Below, piece by piece: positions 34,914 through 42,767 of a stretch of DNA of 64,000 nt (the first letter of the stretch is position 1; every line of letters begins with the position of its first letter). The position numbers and the translations under genes were made by a program. The notes under the pieces are model-generated. The model made no database searches, was not told the origin of the DNA, and was given only the letters and a program-made list of their open reading frames with translations. This stretch comes from Enterobacter hormaechei ATCC 49162 (lineage in GTDB: Bacteria > Pseudomonadota > Gammaproteobacteria > Enterobacterales > Enterobacteriaceae): the NCBI RefSeq assembly GCF_001875655.1, contig NZ_MKEQ01000001.1:2294001-2358000 (forward strand), written 5' to 3'.

Positions 34914-35825
34914 ATGGAACGAAAACCCACTCTGGTTGTGGCGCTGGGCGGCAACGCGCTGCTCAAGCGCGGCGAGCCGCTGGAAGCGGAGATCCAGCGC
35001 CAGAATATCGAGCAGGCCGCCCGCACCATCGCCGGGTTAACGGCGCAGTGGCGCGTGGTACTGGTGCACGGCAACGGGCCGCAGGTCGGGCTGCTGGCGT
35101 TGCAAAACAGCGCCTACGACAAAGTCACGCCCTATCCGCTGGACGTTCTCGGTGCCGAAAGTCAGGGAATGATCGGCTACATGCTCCAGCAGGCGCTGAA
35201 AAACAACCTGCCGCAGCGCGAGGTGAGCGTCCTGCTCACGCAGGTGGAAGTGGACGCCGCCGACCCGGCCTTCAGCAACCCGACTAAGTACATCGGTCCG
35301 GTTTACAGCGAAGCCCAGGCGAAAGCGCTGGCCGCGGAAAAAGGCTGGGTGTTTAAGGCCGACGGGAGTTATTTCCGCCGCGTGGTGCCGTCGCCGCAGC
35401 CGAAGCGCATCGTCGAGAGCGACGCCATCACGGCGCTGATCCAGCGCGACCACCTGGTGATCTGCAACGGCGGCGGTGGCGTGCCGGTAGTGGAAAACGC
35501 CAACGGCTATCGCGGCATTGAGGCGGTGATCGACAAAGACCTCTCCGCCGCCCTGCTGGCGCGCCAGATCGAAGCCGATGCCCTGCTGATTTTGACCGAT
35601 GCCGACGCGGTGTACCTCGACTGGGGCAAGCCGACCCAGCGCCCGCTGGCGCAGGTGACGCCGGAACTGCTCAGGGGCATGCAGTTTGACGCCGGATCGA
35701 TGGGGCCGAAAGTGGCCGCCTGCCGCGAGTTTGTTGAAGCCTGCAACGGCATTGCCGGGATCGGCGCGCTGAATGATGGCGCGGAGATCCTGGCGGGCGA
35801 GAAAGGCACGTTGATTCGTAACTGA
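34914..35825 (+). CDS. arcC: Carbamate kinase
   Basis: A 303-residue amino acid kinase-fold enzyme that makes ATP from carbamoyl phosphate and ADP. Motifs: [15 protein letters not shown] at the start, [11 protein letters not shown] near residue 45, [11 protein letters not shown] near 183, [13 protein letters not shown] near 203 and [13 protein letters not shown] near 223. The ribosome-binding site AAGGAG precedes the ATG. It follows arcA and precedes arcB, with a palindromic repeat in the second gap. Confidence 0.97.
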   Translation: MERKPTLVVALGGNALLKRGEPLEAEIQRQNIEQAARTIAGLTAQWRVVLVHGNGPQVGLLALQNSAYDKVTPYPLDVLGAESQGMIGYMLQQALKNNLPQREVSVLLTQVEVDAADPAFSNPTKYIGPVYSEAQAKALAAEKGWVFKADGSYFRRVVPSPQPKRIVESDAITALIQRDHLVICNGGGGVPVVENANGYRGIEAVIDKDLSAALLARQIEADALLILTDADAVYLDWGKPTQRPLAQVTPELLRGMQFDAGSMGPKVAACREFVEACNGIAGIGALNDGAEILAGEKGTLIRN

Positions 35826-35849
35826 GAACACATACACACACATACACAC

Positions 35850-35930
35850 CTCTCACCCCGGCCCTCTCCCCAAAGGGGAGAGGGTGGAATCGTCCCCTCT
35901 CCCCTTTGGGGAGAGGGTTAGGGTGAGGGG
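35850..35930. repeat. CCCTCTCCCC palindromic repeat, copy 2
   Basis: The same imperfect palindrome as at 32470, inserted within the arc operon between arcC and arcB. The inverse half remains open in the arcB frame. Confidence 0.9.
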
Positions 35931-35964
35931 AAAGGTTTTTATAATTTTAAAAAAGGATTTATCC

Positions 35965-36969
35965 ATGACCATCAACCTGAAAAACCGCAACTTCCTGAAA
36001 CTGCTGGACTACACCCCGGCGGAGATCCAGTACCTGATCGACCTCGCCATTGAACTGAAGGCCGCCAAAAAAGCCGGACGCGAAAAACAAACGCTGGTCG
36101 GGAAAAACATCGCCCTGATCTTTGAAAAAACCTCCACCCGCACCCGCTGCGCCTTTGAAGTGGGCGCGTTCGACCAGGGCGCGCAGGTCACCTATCTCGG
36201 CCCAAGCGGCTCACAGATTGGCCACAAAGAGTCGATGAAGGACACCGCCCGCGTGCTGGGCCGCATGTATGACGGCATCGAGTACCGCGGCTACGGCCAG
36301 GCCATCGTCGAGGAGCTGGGCGAGTATGCGGGCGTGCCGGTGTGGAACGGTCTGACCGACGAGTTCCACCCGACCCAAATCCTTGCCGACCTGATGACCA
36401 TGCTGGAGCACGCGCCGGGCAAAACCCTGCCGGAGCTGAGCTTTGCCTACCTGGGCGATGCGCGCAACAACATGGGCAACTCCCTGATGGTCGGCGCGGC
36501 GAAGATGGGGATGGATATCCGCCTGGTTGCGCCGAAATCCTTCTGGCCGGAAGCCGGGCTGGTTGAGCAGTGCCGCGCCATCGCCAAAGAGACCGGCGCG
36601 CGCATCACCCTCACCGACGATGTGGAAGAAGGCGTCCACGGCACCGATTTCCTCTACACCGACGTGTGGGTCTCCATGGGCGAGCCGAAGGAGGCGTGGG
36701 CCGAGCGCGTCAGCCTGATGAAGCCGTATCAGATTAACGCGGACGTGATGAAGGCCACCGGCAACCCGAACGTCAAGTTCATGCACTGCCTGCCCGCGTT
36801 CCACAACGAGCACACCAAAGTGGGCCGCGAGATCGAGATGGCGTACGGCCTGAAGGGGCTGGAGGTGACGGAAGAGGTCTTTGAATCACCGAACTCCATC
36901 GTCTTTGACGAAGCAGAGAACCGCATGCACACCATCAAAGCGGTCATGGTGGCGACACTCGGCGACTAA
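35965..36969 (+). CDS. arcB: Ornithine carbamoyltransferase (catabolic, arc operon)
   Basis: A 334-residue enzyme that converts citrulline and phosphate to ornithine and carbamoyl phosphate in the arc pathway. Same motifs as Arg[26 protein letters not shown] and [12 protein letters not shown]. It is closely similar to ArgI over its whole length, so it probably arose from a recent duplication or from an argI/argF-like ancestor. ATG 35965 with AAAAGGA upstream is the natural start. The frame remains open through the palindromic repeat back to 35884, which would add 27 residues unlike any OTCase; I reject that start. No ARG box is seen just upstream. Confidence 0.95.
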   Translation: MTINLKNRNFLKLLDYTPAEIQYLIDLAIELKAAKKAGREKQTLVGKNIALIFEKTSTRTRCAFEVGAFDQGAQVTYLGPSGSQIGHKESMKDTARVLGRMYDGIEYRGYGQAIVEELGEYAGVPVWNGLTDEFHPTQILADLMTMLEHAPGKTLPELSFAYLGDARNNMGNSLMVGAAKMGMDIRLVAPKSFWPEAGLVEQCRAIAKETGARITLTDDVEEGVHGTDFLYTDVWVSMGEPKEAWAERVSLMKPYQINADVMKATGNPNVKFMHCLPAFHNEHTKVGREIEMAYGLKGLEVTEEVFESPNSIVFDEAENRMHTIKAVMVATLGD

Positions 36970-37016
36970 TCACCGCCCGGCGCGCCGCGGGGTGCGCCGG
37001 GTTTAAGGAGCACATC

Positions 37017-38420
37017 ATGGGCAAGTTCAAGTTTCCCTCCGCTTACACCATTCTCTTTTTTCTGATTGCCGTGGTTGCCGTGCTGACGTGGATTGTCCCC
37101 GCCGGTCAATACCATATGGCGATGAACGAGGCGCTCGGCAAAGAGGTGCCGGTCGCCGGGACCTATGCGGCAGTGGCATCACATCCGCAGGGGCTGGTTG
37201 CGGTGCTGATGGCGCCGATTGCCGGGCTGTACGATCCGGAATCCGGCCAGGCCGGGGCGATCGACGTGGCGCTGTTTATTCTGATCATCGGGGGATTTCT
37301 CGGGATCGTCACCAAAACCGGAGCGATTGACGCCGGGATCGAGCGCGTCACCACCCGCCTGCGCGGACGCGAGGAGTGGATGATCCCGATCCTGATGGCG
37401 CTGTTTGCCGCAGGCGGCACGATTTACGGCATGGCCGAAGAGTCGCTGCCCTTCTATACCTTACTGGTGCCGGTAATGCTGGCGGCGCGGTTCGATCCGG
37501 TGGTTGCAGCCTCCACCGTGCTGCTCGGCGCGGGGATCGGCACCCTCGGATCCACCATCAACCCGTTCGCCACGGTGATCGCCGCCAACGCCGCCGGGAT
37601 CCCCTTCACTAACGGCATCGCCCTGCGCCTGGCGCTGCTGGTGATTGGCTGGGTCATCTGCGTGGCGTGGGTGATGCGCTATGCCCGCAGGGTGCGCCAG
37701 GATCCGTCGCTGTCGATCGTGGCGGATAAGCAGGAGGAGAACCTCGCCCACTTCCTCGGCAACAAGGGCGAGCAGTCGCTGGAGTTCACTCCGGTGCGCA
37801 AAATTATCCTGGTGATCTTCGCCCTCGCCTTCGCGGTGATGATTTACGGCGTGGCGGTACTGGGCTGGTGGATGGCGGAGATCTCGGCGGTGTTCCTCGC
37901 CAGCGCCATTATCGTCGGCCTGATCGCCCGCATGAGCGAAGAGGAGCTGACCTCAACCTTTATCAACGGCGCGCGAGATTTGCTGGGCGTCGCGCTGATT
38001 ATCGGCATCGCGCGCGGTATCGTAGTGATCATGGATAAGGGCATGATTACCCACACCATTTTGCACAGCGCCGAGGGGATGGTTACCGGGTTGTCGACGG
38101 TGGCGTTCATCAACGTGATGTACTGGCTGGAAGTGGTGCTGTCGTTTCTTGTGCCTTCTTCGTCCGGCCTGGCCGTTCTGACGATGCCGATCATGGCACC
38201 CCTTGCCGATTTCGCTAACGTCAACCGCGACCTGGTGGTCACGGCTTACCAGTCGGCGTCCGGCATCGTTAACCTGATCACTCCCACCTCTGCCGTCGTG
38301 ATGGGCGGGCTGGCTATTGCCCGCGTGCCCTACGTGCGTTATCTGAAATGGGTGGCGCCACTGCTGGGGATTTTAACGGTGGTGATTATGGTGGCGTTAA
38401 GCCTGGGTGCCTTGTTGTGA
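37017..38420 (+). CDS. YfcC-family transporter (probable arginine/ornithine exchanger)
   Basis: A 467-residue membrane protein with about 11-13 spans, of the YfcC/DcuC-like family. Landmarks: ILFFLIAVVAVLTWIVPAGQYHM at the start, FILIIGGFLGIVTKTGAIDAGI near residue 92, GMAEESLPFYTLLVPVMLAARFDPV near 142 and LVPSSSGLAVLTMPIMAPLAD near 380. It is not the ArcD family of Pseudomonas but occupies the arcD place in the operon, 47 bases after arcB, so arginine/ornithine exchange is a reasonable inference. A REP unit follows. Confidence 0.85.
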   Translation: MGKFKFPSAYTILFFLIAVVAVLTWIVPAGQYHMAMNEALGKEVPVAGTYAAVASHPQGLVAVLMAPIAGLYDPESGQAGAIDVALFILIIGGFLGIVTKTGAIDAGIERVTTRLRGREEWMIPILMALFAAGGTIYGMAEESLPFYTLLVPVMLAARFDPVVAASTVLLGAGIGTLGSTINPFATVIAANAAGIPFTNGIALRLALLVIGWVICVAWVMRYARRVRQDPSLSIVADKQEENLAHFLGNKGEQSLEFTPVRKIILVIFALAFAVMIYGVAVLGWWMAEISAVFLASAIIVGLIARMSEEELTSTFINGARDLLGVALIIGIARGIVVIMDKGMITHTILHSAEGMVTGLSTVAFINVMYWLEVVLSFLVPSSSGLAVLTMPIMAPLADFANVNRDLVVTAYQSASGIVNLITPTSAVVMGGLAIARVPYVRYLKWVAPLLGILTVVIMVALSLGALL

Positions 38421-38423
38421 TTT

Positions 38424-38453
38424 GCCGGATGGCGCTGCGCTTATCCGGCCTAC
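38424..38453. repeat. Single REP unit after the transporter gene
   Basis: GCCGGATGGCGCTGCGCTTA followed by TCCGGCCTAC, a single unit 3 bases after the stop codon. Confidence 0.85.
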
Positions 38454-38491
38454 GGATCGGTGCAGTGCCACCGGTTATTTCGGGAACTGAT

Positions 38492-38980
38492 ATGGGAACT
38501 ATGATGGATTACGAAGAGTACTCTCCCAAAGAGCAACTACAGCTAACGGTCTGCCAGCGTCTGATCGCGGAAAAGAGCTATCTCTCCCAGGAAGAGATCC
38601 GCCGCGATTTGCAGGAGCGGGGTTTTGAGACCATCAGCCAGTCCACCGTTTCACGTCTGCTCAAGTTGCTTGGTGTCATAAAAATTCGAAATGCCAAAGG
38701 GCTAAAGATTTATTCGTTGAATCCCCAGCTGCGCCCGGCCCCCGACGCGGCGCGTACCGTCTCTGAAATGGTGGTGAGCGTGGAGCACAACAGCGAATTT
38801 ATCCTTATCCACACCGTCGCCGGATATGGCCGCGCGGTGGCGCGTATTCTGGATTATCACCAGTTACCGGAAATTTTAGGCGTGGTGGCCGGAAGCAGTA
38901 TTGTCTGGGTCGCCCCCCGCGTGGTGAAGCGCACCGCACTGGTGCATAAGCAAATTAATTATTTACTCAGAACGCATTAA
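38492..38980 (+). CDS. ArgR paralogue linked to the arc operon
   Basis: A 162-residue ArgR-family regulator. The winged helix is intact: YLSQEEIRRDLQERGFETISQSTVSRLLKLLGVIKIRNAKG (residues 35-75). The C-terminal oligomerisation domain is recognisable (ILIHTVAGYGRAVARILDYH, EILGVVAGSSIVW). The GDD motif, whose two Asp residues (128 and 129 in E. coli ArgR) bind L-arginine, reads GSS here, and the SPGAAQ loop reads VAGYGR. It may therefore not sense arginine like ArgR, or may act as a mixed-hexamer partner. Three ATG codons are possible (38492, 38501, 38504). It is probably the local regulator of arcACB. Confidence 0.88.
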   Translation: MGTMMDYEEYSPKEQLQLTVCQRLIAEKSYLSQEEIRRDLQERGFETISQSTVSRLLKLLGVIKIRNAKGLKIYSLNPQLRPAPDAARTVSEMVVSVEHNSEFILIHTVAGYGRAVARILDYHQLPEILGVVAGSSIVWVAPRVVKRTALVHKQINYLLRTH

Positions 38981-39027
38981 TATTCATAAAGAACCGTTTG
39001 CATTGAGTAAAGCGTGCATTAAATCGC

Positions 39028-39055
39028 TTGATCCCAAAAGCGAGCTGCGTATAAT
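39028..39055 (+). promoter_or_regulatory. pyrBI promoter
   Basis: TTGATC (39028-39033), a 16-base spacer and TATAAT (39050-39055), 25 bases before the pyrL ATG. Confidence 0.85.
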
Positions 39056-39080
39056 GCCCGACAATTTGCCGGGAGGAAGC

Positions 39081-39185
39081 ATGGTCAAGCGTGTACGACA
39101 TAACGTCTTACCGCGTCTGAAATCAGACGCTGGCCTGCCGTTTTTCTTCCCGTTGCTAAACCTATTCCCAGAGCCCCTCATTTGA
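39081..39185 (+). CDS. pyrL: pyrBI leader peptide PyrL
   Basis: A 34-residue leader peptide starting [18 protein letters not shown] and ending FPEPLI, with GGGAGGAAGC before the ATG. The gene passes through a T-rich stretch (39139-39148, coding PFFF) and into the attenuator hairpin. In E. coli the leader couples translation to UTP-dependent pausing: with low UTP, polymerase pauses, the ribosome catches up and prevents terminator formation. E. coli PyrL is 44 residues, so this one is shorter. Confidence 0.9.
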   Translation: MVKRVRHNVLPRLKSDAGLPFFFPLLNLFPEPLI

Positions 39186-39198
39186 GGGGCTTTTTTTT
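39172..39198 (+). terminator. pyrBI attenuator
   Basis: AGCCCCTCA (39172-39180) and TGAGGGGCT (39183-39191) form a GC-rich stem followed by eight T residues; it overlaps the end of pyrL and ends 22 bases before pyrB. Confidence 0.95.
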
Positions 39199-39219
39199 GC
39201 CCGGCGTCAGGAGATAAAC

Positions 39220-40152
39220 ATGAATCCGCTTTATCAAAAACACATCATTTCCATAAACGACCTCAGCCGCGAAGAGCTGGAACTGGTTCTGGAAACCGCG
39301 GCAAAACTGAAGGCCAATCCGCAACCGGAGCTGCTGAAGCACAAGGTGATTGCGAGCTGCTTCTTCGAAGCCTCGACCCGCACCCGCCTCTCCTTTGAAA
39401 CCTCCATGCACCGCCTGGGCGCGAGTGTGGTGGGCTTCTCGGACAGCAGCAACACGTCGCTGGGTAAAAAAGGCGAGACTCTGGCGGATACCATTTCAGT
39501 GATCAGCACCTACGTTGACGCGATTGTGATGCGTCACCCGCAGGAGGGCGCGGCGCGCCTGGCGACCGAGTTTTCCGGCGGTATTCCGGTGCTGAACGCC
39601 GGTGACGGCGCCAACCAGCATCCGACCCAGACCCTGCTGGATCTGTTCACCATTCAGGAAACGCAGGGCACGCTTGAGAACCTGAACATCGCCATGGTCG
39701 GGGACCTGAAGTATGGCCGCACCGTCCACTCCCTGACCCAGGCGCTGGCGAAATTTAACGGCAACCGCTTCTTCTTCATCGCGCCGGATGCGCTGGCGAT
39801 GCCGCAGTACATTCTCGACATGCTGGACGAAAAAGGCATCGCGTGGAGCCTGCACGCCAGCATCGAAGAAGTGATGGGCAACGTGGATATTCTCTACATG
39901 ACCCGCGTGCAGAAAGAGCGTCTGGATCCGTCCGAGTACGCCAACGTGAAGGCGCAGTTTGTGTTGCGCGCCAGTGACCTCGAAGGCGCGCGCGACAACA
40001 TGAAGGTGCTGCACCCGCTGCCGCGCATCGATGAGATCACCACAGACGTGGATAAAACGCCGCACGCCTGGTACTTCCAGCAGGCCGGAAACGGCATCTT
40101 CGCCCGCCAGGCGTTACTGGCACTGGTTCTGAATCGCGAATTGGCACTGTAA
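39220..40152 (+). CDS. pyrB: Aspartate carbamoyltransferase catalytic subunit
   Basis: A 310-residue enzyme, first committed step of pyrimidine synthesis (carbamoyl phosphate plus aspartate). Motifs: [19 protein letters not shown] near residue 50, the 80s loop in [23 protein letters not shown] near 133, RVQKERLD near 228 and [15 protein letters not shown] near 265. PyrI follows after 12 bases and forms the regulatory dodecamer with it. Expression is set by the pyrL attenuator. Confidence 0.98.
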   Translation: MNPLYQKHIISINDLSREELELVLETAAKLKANPQPELLKHKVIASCFFEASTRTRLSFETSMHRLGASVVGFSDSSNTSLGKKGETLADTISVISTYVDAIVMRHPQEGAARLATEFSGGIPVLNAGDGANQHPTQTLLDLFTIQETQGTLENLNIAMVGDLKYGRTVHSLTQALAKFNGNRFFFIAPDALAMPQYILDMLDEKGIAWSLHASIEEVMGNVDILYMTRVQKERLDPSEYANVKAQFVLRASDLEGARDNMKVLHPLPRIDEITTDVDKTPHAWYFQQAGNGIFARQALLALVLNRELAL

Positions 40153-40164
40153 GGGGAAACGACA

Positions 40165-40626
40165 ATGACACACGATAACAAACTCCAGGTTGAAGCCATC
40201 AAACGTGGCACCGTGATTGACCACATCCCTGCACAGGTCGGCTTTAAGCTGCTGACGCTGTTCAAACTGACCGAAACCGACCAGCGTATTACCATCGGCC
40301 TGAACCTGCCTTCCGGCGAGATGGGCCGCAAGGACCTGATTAAAATCGAGAACACCTTCCTGACCGACGAGCAGGTTAACCAGCTGTCGCTGTACGCACC
40401 GGACGCCACCGTTAACCGCATCGACGATTACGACGTGGTGGGGAAATCTCGCCCGAGCCTGCCGGATCGCATCGAAAGCGTACTGGTCTGCCCGAACAGC
40501 AACTGCATCAGTCATGCTGAGCCGGTTTCCTCCAGTTTTGCAGTGAAAAAGCGCGCCAATGACATCGCACTCAAATGCAAATACTGCGAAAAAGAGTTTT
40601 CTCATTATGTGGTGCTGGCCAACTAA
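40165..40626 (+). CDS. pyrI: Aspartate carbamoyltransferase regulatory subunit
   Basis: A 153-residue subunit that binds CTP, UTP and ATP. The N-terminal allosteric domain contains [22 protein letters not shown]. The zinc site is complete: CPNSNC near residue 109 and CKYCEKEF near 138. It is cotranscribed with pyrB. Confidence 0.98.
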   Translation: MTHDNKLQVEAIKRGTVIDHIPAQVGFKLLTLFKLTETDQRITIGLNLPSGEMGRKDLIKIENTFLTDEQVNQLSLYAPDATVNRIDDYDVVGKSRPSLPDRIESVLVCPNSNCISHAEPVSSSFAVKKRANDIALKCKYCEKEFSHYVVLAN

Positions 40627-40632
40627 TTGAGG

Positions 40633-40661
40633 TTGGTAAAGGATCCCGGCCTCCCTATAAT
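40633..40661 (+). promoter_or_regulatory. ridA promoter
   Basis: TTGGTA (40633-40638), a 17-base spacer and TATAAT (40656-40661). The -10 lies within an inverted repeat CCCGGCC...GGCCGGG (40645-40668) that may also end pyrBI transcripts. Confidence 0.75.
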
Positions 40662-40700
40662 GGCCGGGAACATTTAATCAGCTGTTATTCTGGAGAAATC

Positions 40701-41087
40701 ATGACCAAAGTACTCGCGACGGAAAATGCACCAGCGGCTATCGGCCCCTACGTTCAGGGCGTTGATCTGGGCAGCATGATCATCACCTCTGGCCAGATCC
40801 CGGTGAACCCAAAAACCGGTGAAGTGCCAGCCGACGTAGCGGCACAGGCGCGTCAGTCGCTGGAAAACGTGCAGGCGATCGTTGAATCTGCCGGTCTGAA
40901 AGTGGGCGATATCGTCAAAACCACCGTGTTCGTGAAAGATCTGAATGACTTCGCGACCGTTAACGCCACTTACGAAGCGTTCTTCACCGAGCACAACGCC
41001 TCTTTCCCGGCGCGCTCCTGCGTGGAAGTGGCCCGTCTGCCAAAAGACGTGAAAATTGAAATTGAAGCGATTGCCGTACGTCGTTAA
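40701..41087 (+). CDS. ridA: 2-Iminobutanoate/2-iminopropanoate deaminase RidA
   Basis: A 128-residue YjgF/RidA/UK114 protein that hydrolyses reactive enamines/imines made by PLP enzymes such as threonine dehydratase. It starts MTKVLATENAPAAIGPYVQG, with ITSGQIPVNPKTGEVP near residue 30 and the substrate-binding Arg in FPARSCVEVARLPKDVKIEIEAIA. ATG 40701 has TGGAGA upstream. It follows pyrBI as in E. coli. Confidence 0.97.
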   Translation: MTKVLATENAPAAIGPYVQGVDLGSMIITSGQIPVNPKTGEVPADVAAQARQSLENVQAIVESAGLKVGDIVKTTVFVKDLNDFATVNATYEAFFTEHNASFPARSCVEVARLPKDVKIEIEAIAVRR

Positions 41088-41105
41088 TTCATTTCAATAA
41101 AGAGA

Positions 41106-41128
41106 AGGCAGCTGAGGCTGCCTTTTTT
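41106..41128 (+). terminator. ridA terminator
   Basis: AGGCAGC-TGAG-GGCTGCCT with six T residues, 19 bases after the stop codon. Confidence 0.93.
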
Positions 41129-41223
41129 ATTTCGACCACTTTTACTCACCGTAGCAAATGACGTTGCCCCCGCCCCATTAATAGACTGACGCTGCCTTTT
41201 TATATCTTATTAATGGACGACGA

Positions 41224-42672
41224 ATGAAACTCTCGAAAATTGCGCTGGCCGTTGCCACATTAACGGTGGCGTCTTCTGCACTTGCACATGGATATATTGA
41301 ATCCCCCGCCAGCCGCGCTTATATGTGTAAGCTCGGCCAGAATATTGACTGTGGCTCTGTACAGTATGAACCGCAGAGCGTAGAAAAATCCTCCGGCTTT
41401 CCAACGGGTGCGATGCCGCCGGACGGACAGCTTGCCAGCGCCGGTATTGCCAACTACTCCCAGCTTGATAAGCAGAGCCTGAACGCCTGGACCAAAAGCC
41501 CCATGACGGCAGGTCCGCATGCGTTCGTCTGGCGCCATACTGCACCGCATAAAACCACCAACTGGCGCTATTACATCACCAAACAAAACTGGAACCCCAA
41601 TAAGCCGCTGACCCGCGACCAGTTTGAGTTAACGCCATTCTGTACCATTAACGGCAATGGTCAGGCACCGGCGATGACAAAATCCATGACCTGTAACGTG
41701 CCCGAGCGTACGGGCTACCAGGTGATTTATGGCGTGTGGGAAATCGCGGATACCGCAAACAGTTTTTATCAGGCCATTGACGTGGACTTCGGTAACGGCG
41801 GTAACGTCACGCCGGACGACACCCCGGCGGTGATATCCCAGTGGAATAAAACCCTGAGCGGGCAGATTGTCGGTAACAACCTGAACACGGGCGATAAAGT
41901 GATTGCGCGATTCTTCGATGCCAACGGGGAAGTTGCCGCCATGCGTACCGAGATGACGATTAGCTCTGCTGCCCAGGGGGATGCGAACCAGTGGTCATAC
42001 GATCTGGCGCAGAAGATCAACGCCGCGCACAGCGATGTGCGTGTCGGGGTGAAGGATGAAGCGGGCGAAATTAGCCCGGTCCACGGCGCAAACAGCGTCT
42101 TCGTCAAAGACGGCAGCGCCCTGCGGTCCGTTGCGATCTCGTACGAAGAGCAGAAGGCAGAAGTGCATGAAACCATTGCCGTTTCTGGCCTGCACTACAG
42201 CAAAATCGAGAACGGCAGTGCGACCGTTACCTTCCACGTGAATACCACGGGCGACGTGAACCTTGAAGCGCACGTGATGAACCACAACGGGGCGGAAAAA
42301 GGCTACCTGAAGCAGGAGATGAACAACGCCAGCCAGGACGTGACCATGACCCTGACTGACGTGACGGCGGGCCACCATATGCTGAAATACTTTGCCACCA
42401 ACAAAGACGGTACGCTGTTCGCGCAGGACGTGCTGGATCTGATGCTGGAAAGCGACGCGGCGGACAGCAGCGGCCCGCATGACTTTATCTTCCCGGATAA
42501 CGTCGCGTCCTACAAAGCGGGGACCGTAGTGCTACAGCCGAAAGACGGTAAGACCTACCAGTGTAAGCCTGTCCCGTTCAGCGGCTACTGCATACAGTAC
42601 AGCCCAACCGCCAACCAGTTTGAGCCAGGCGTTGGCTCACACTGGAGAGAGGCGTGGGTTCTGAAGAACTGA
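41224..42672 (+). CDS. Secreted AA10 lytic polysaccharide monooxygenase (GbpA-like)
   Basis: A 482-residue protein. The signal peptide ends ALA at residue 21, leaving His22 as the mature N-terminus, required for the copper histidine brace; the second His is in TAGPHAFVWRH near residue 100. The AA10 domain spans about 22-200. GbpA-like domains follow (VISQWNKTLSGQIVGNNLNTGD, then an Ig-like region), and the C-terminal module (YQCKPVPFSGYCIQYSPTANQFEPGVGSHWREAW) resembles a chitin-binding CBM. GbpA proteins bind GlcNAc polymers and mucin and oxidatively cleave chitin; type II secretion is usual. The convergent hexosaminidase gene supports chitin use. Confidence 0.93.
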   Translation: MKLSKIALAVATLTVASSALAHGYIESPASRAYMCKLGQNIDCGSVQYEPQSVEKSSGFPTGAMPPDGQLASAGIANYSQLDKQSLNAWTKSPMTAGPHAFVWRHTAPHKTTNWRYYITKQNWNPNKPLTRDQFELTPFCTINGNGQAPAMTKSMTCNVPERTGYQVIYGVWEIADTANSFYQAIDVDFGNGGNVTPDDTPAVISQWNKTLSGQIVGNNLNTGDKVIARFFDANGEVAAMRTEMTISSAAQGDANQWSYDLAQKINAAHSDVRVGVKDEAGEISPVHGANSVFVKDGSALRSVAISYEEQKAEVHETIAVSGLHYSKIENGSATVTFHVNTTGDVNLEAHVMNHNGAEKGYLKQEMNNASQDVTMTLTDVTAGHHMLKYFATNKDGTLFAQDVLDLMLESDAADSSGPHDFIFPDNVASYKAGTVVLQPKDGKTYQCKPVPFSGYCIQYSPTANQFEPGVGSHWREAWVLKN

Positions 42673-42682
42673 GTAGTCTTTT

Positions 42683-42767
42683 CCCCTCACCCTAACCCTC
42701 TCCCCACAGGGGAGAGGGAACCGATCGAGCCCCTCGCCCCTTTGGGGAGAGGGGTTGGGGTGAGGGG
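42683..42767. repeat. CCCTCTCCCC palindromic repeat, copy 3
   Basis: CCCCTCACCCTAACCCTCTCC, then a diverged centre and an inverse half ending GGGGTGAGGGG, between the convergent LPMO and hexosaminidase genes. Confidence 0.88.
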
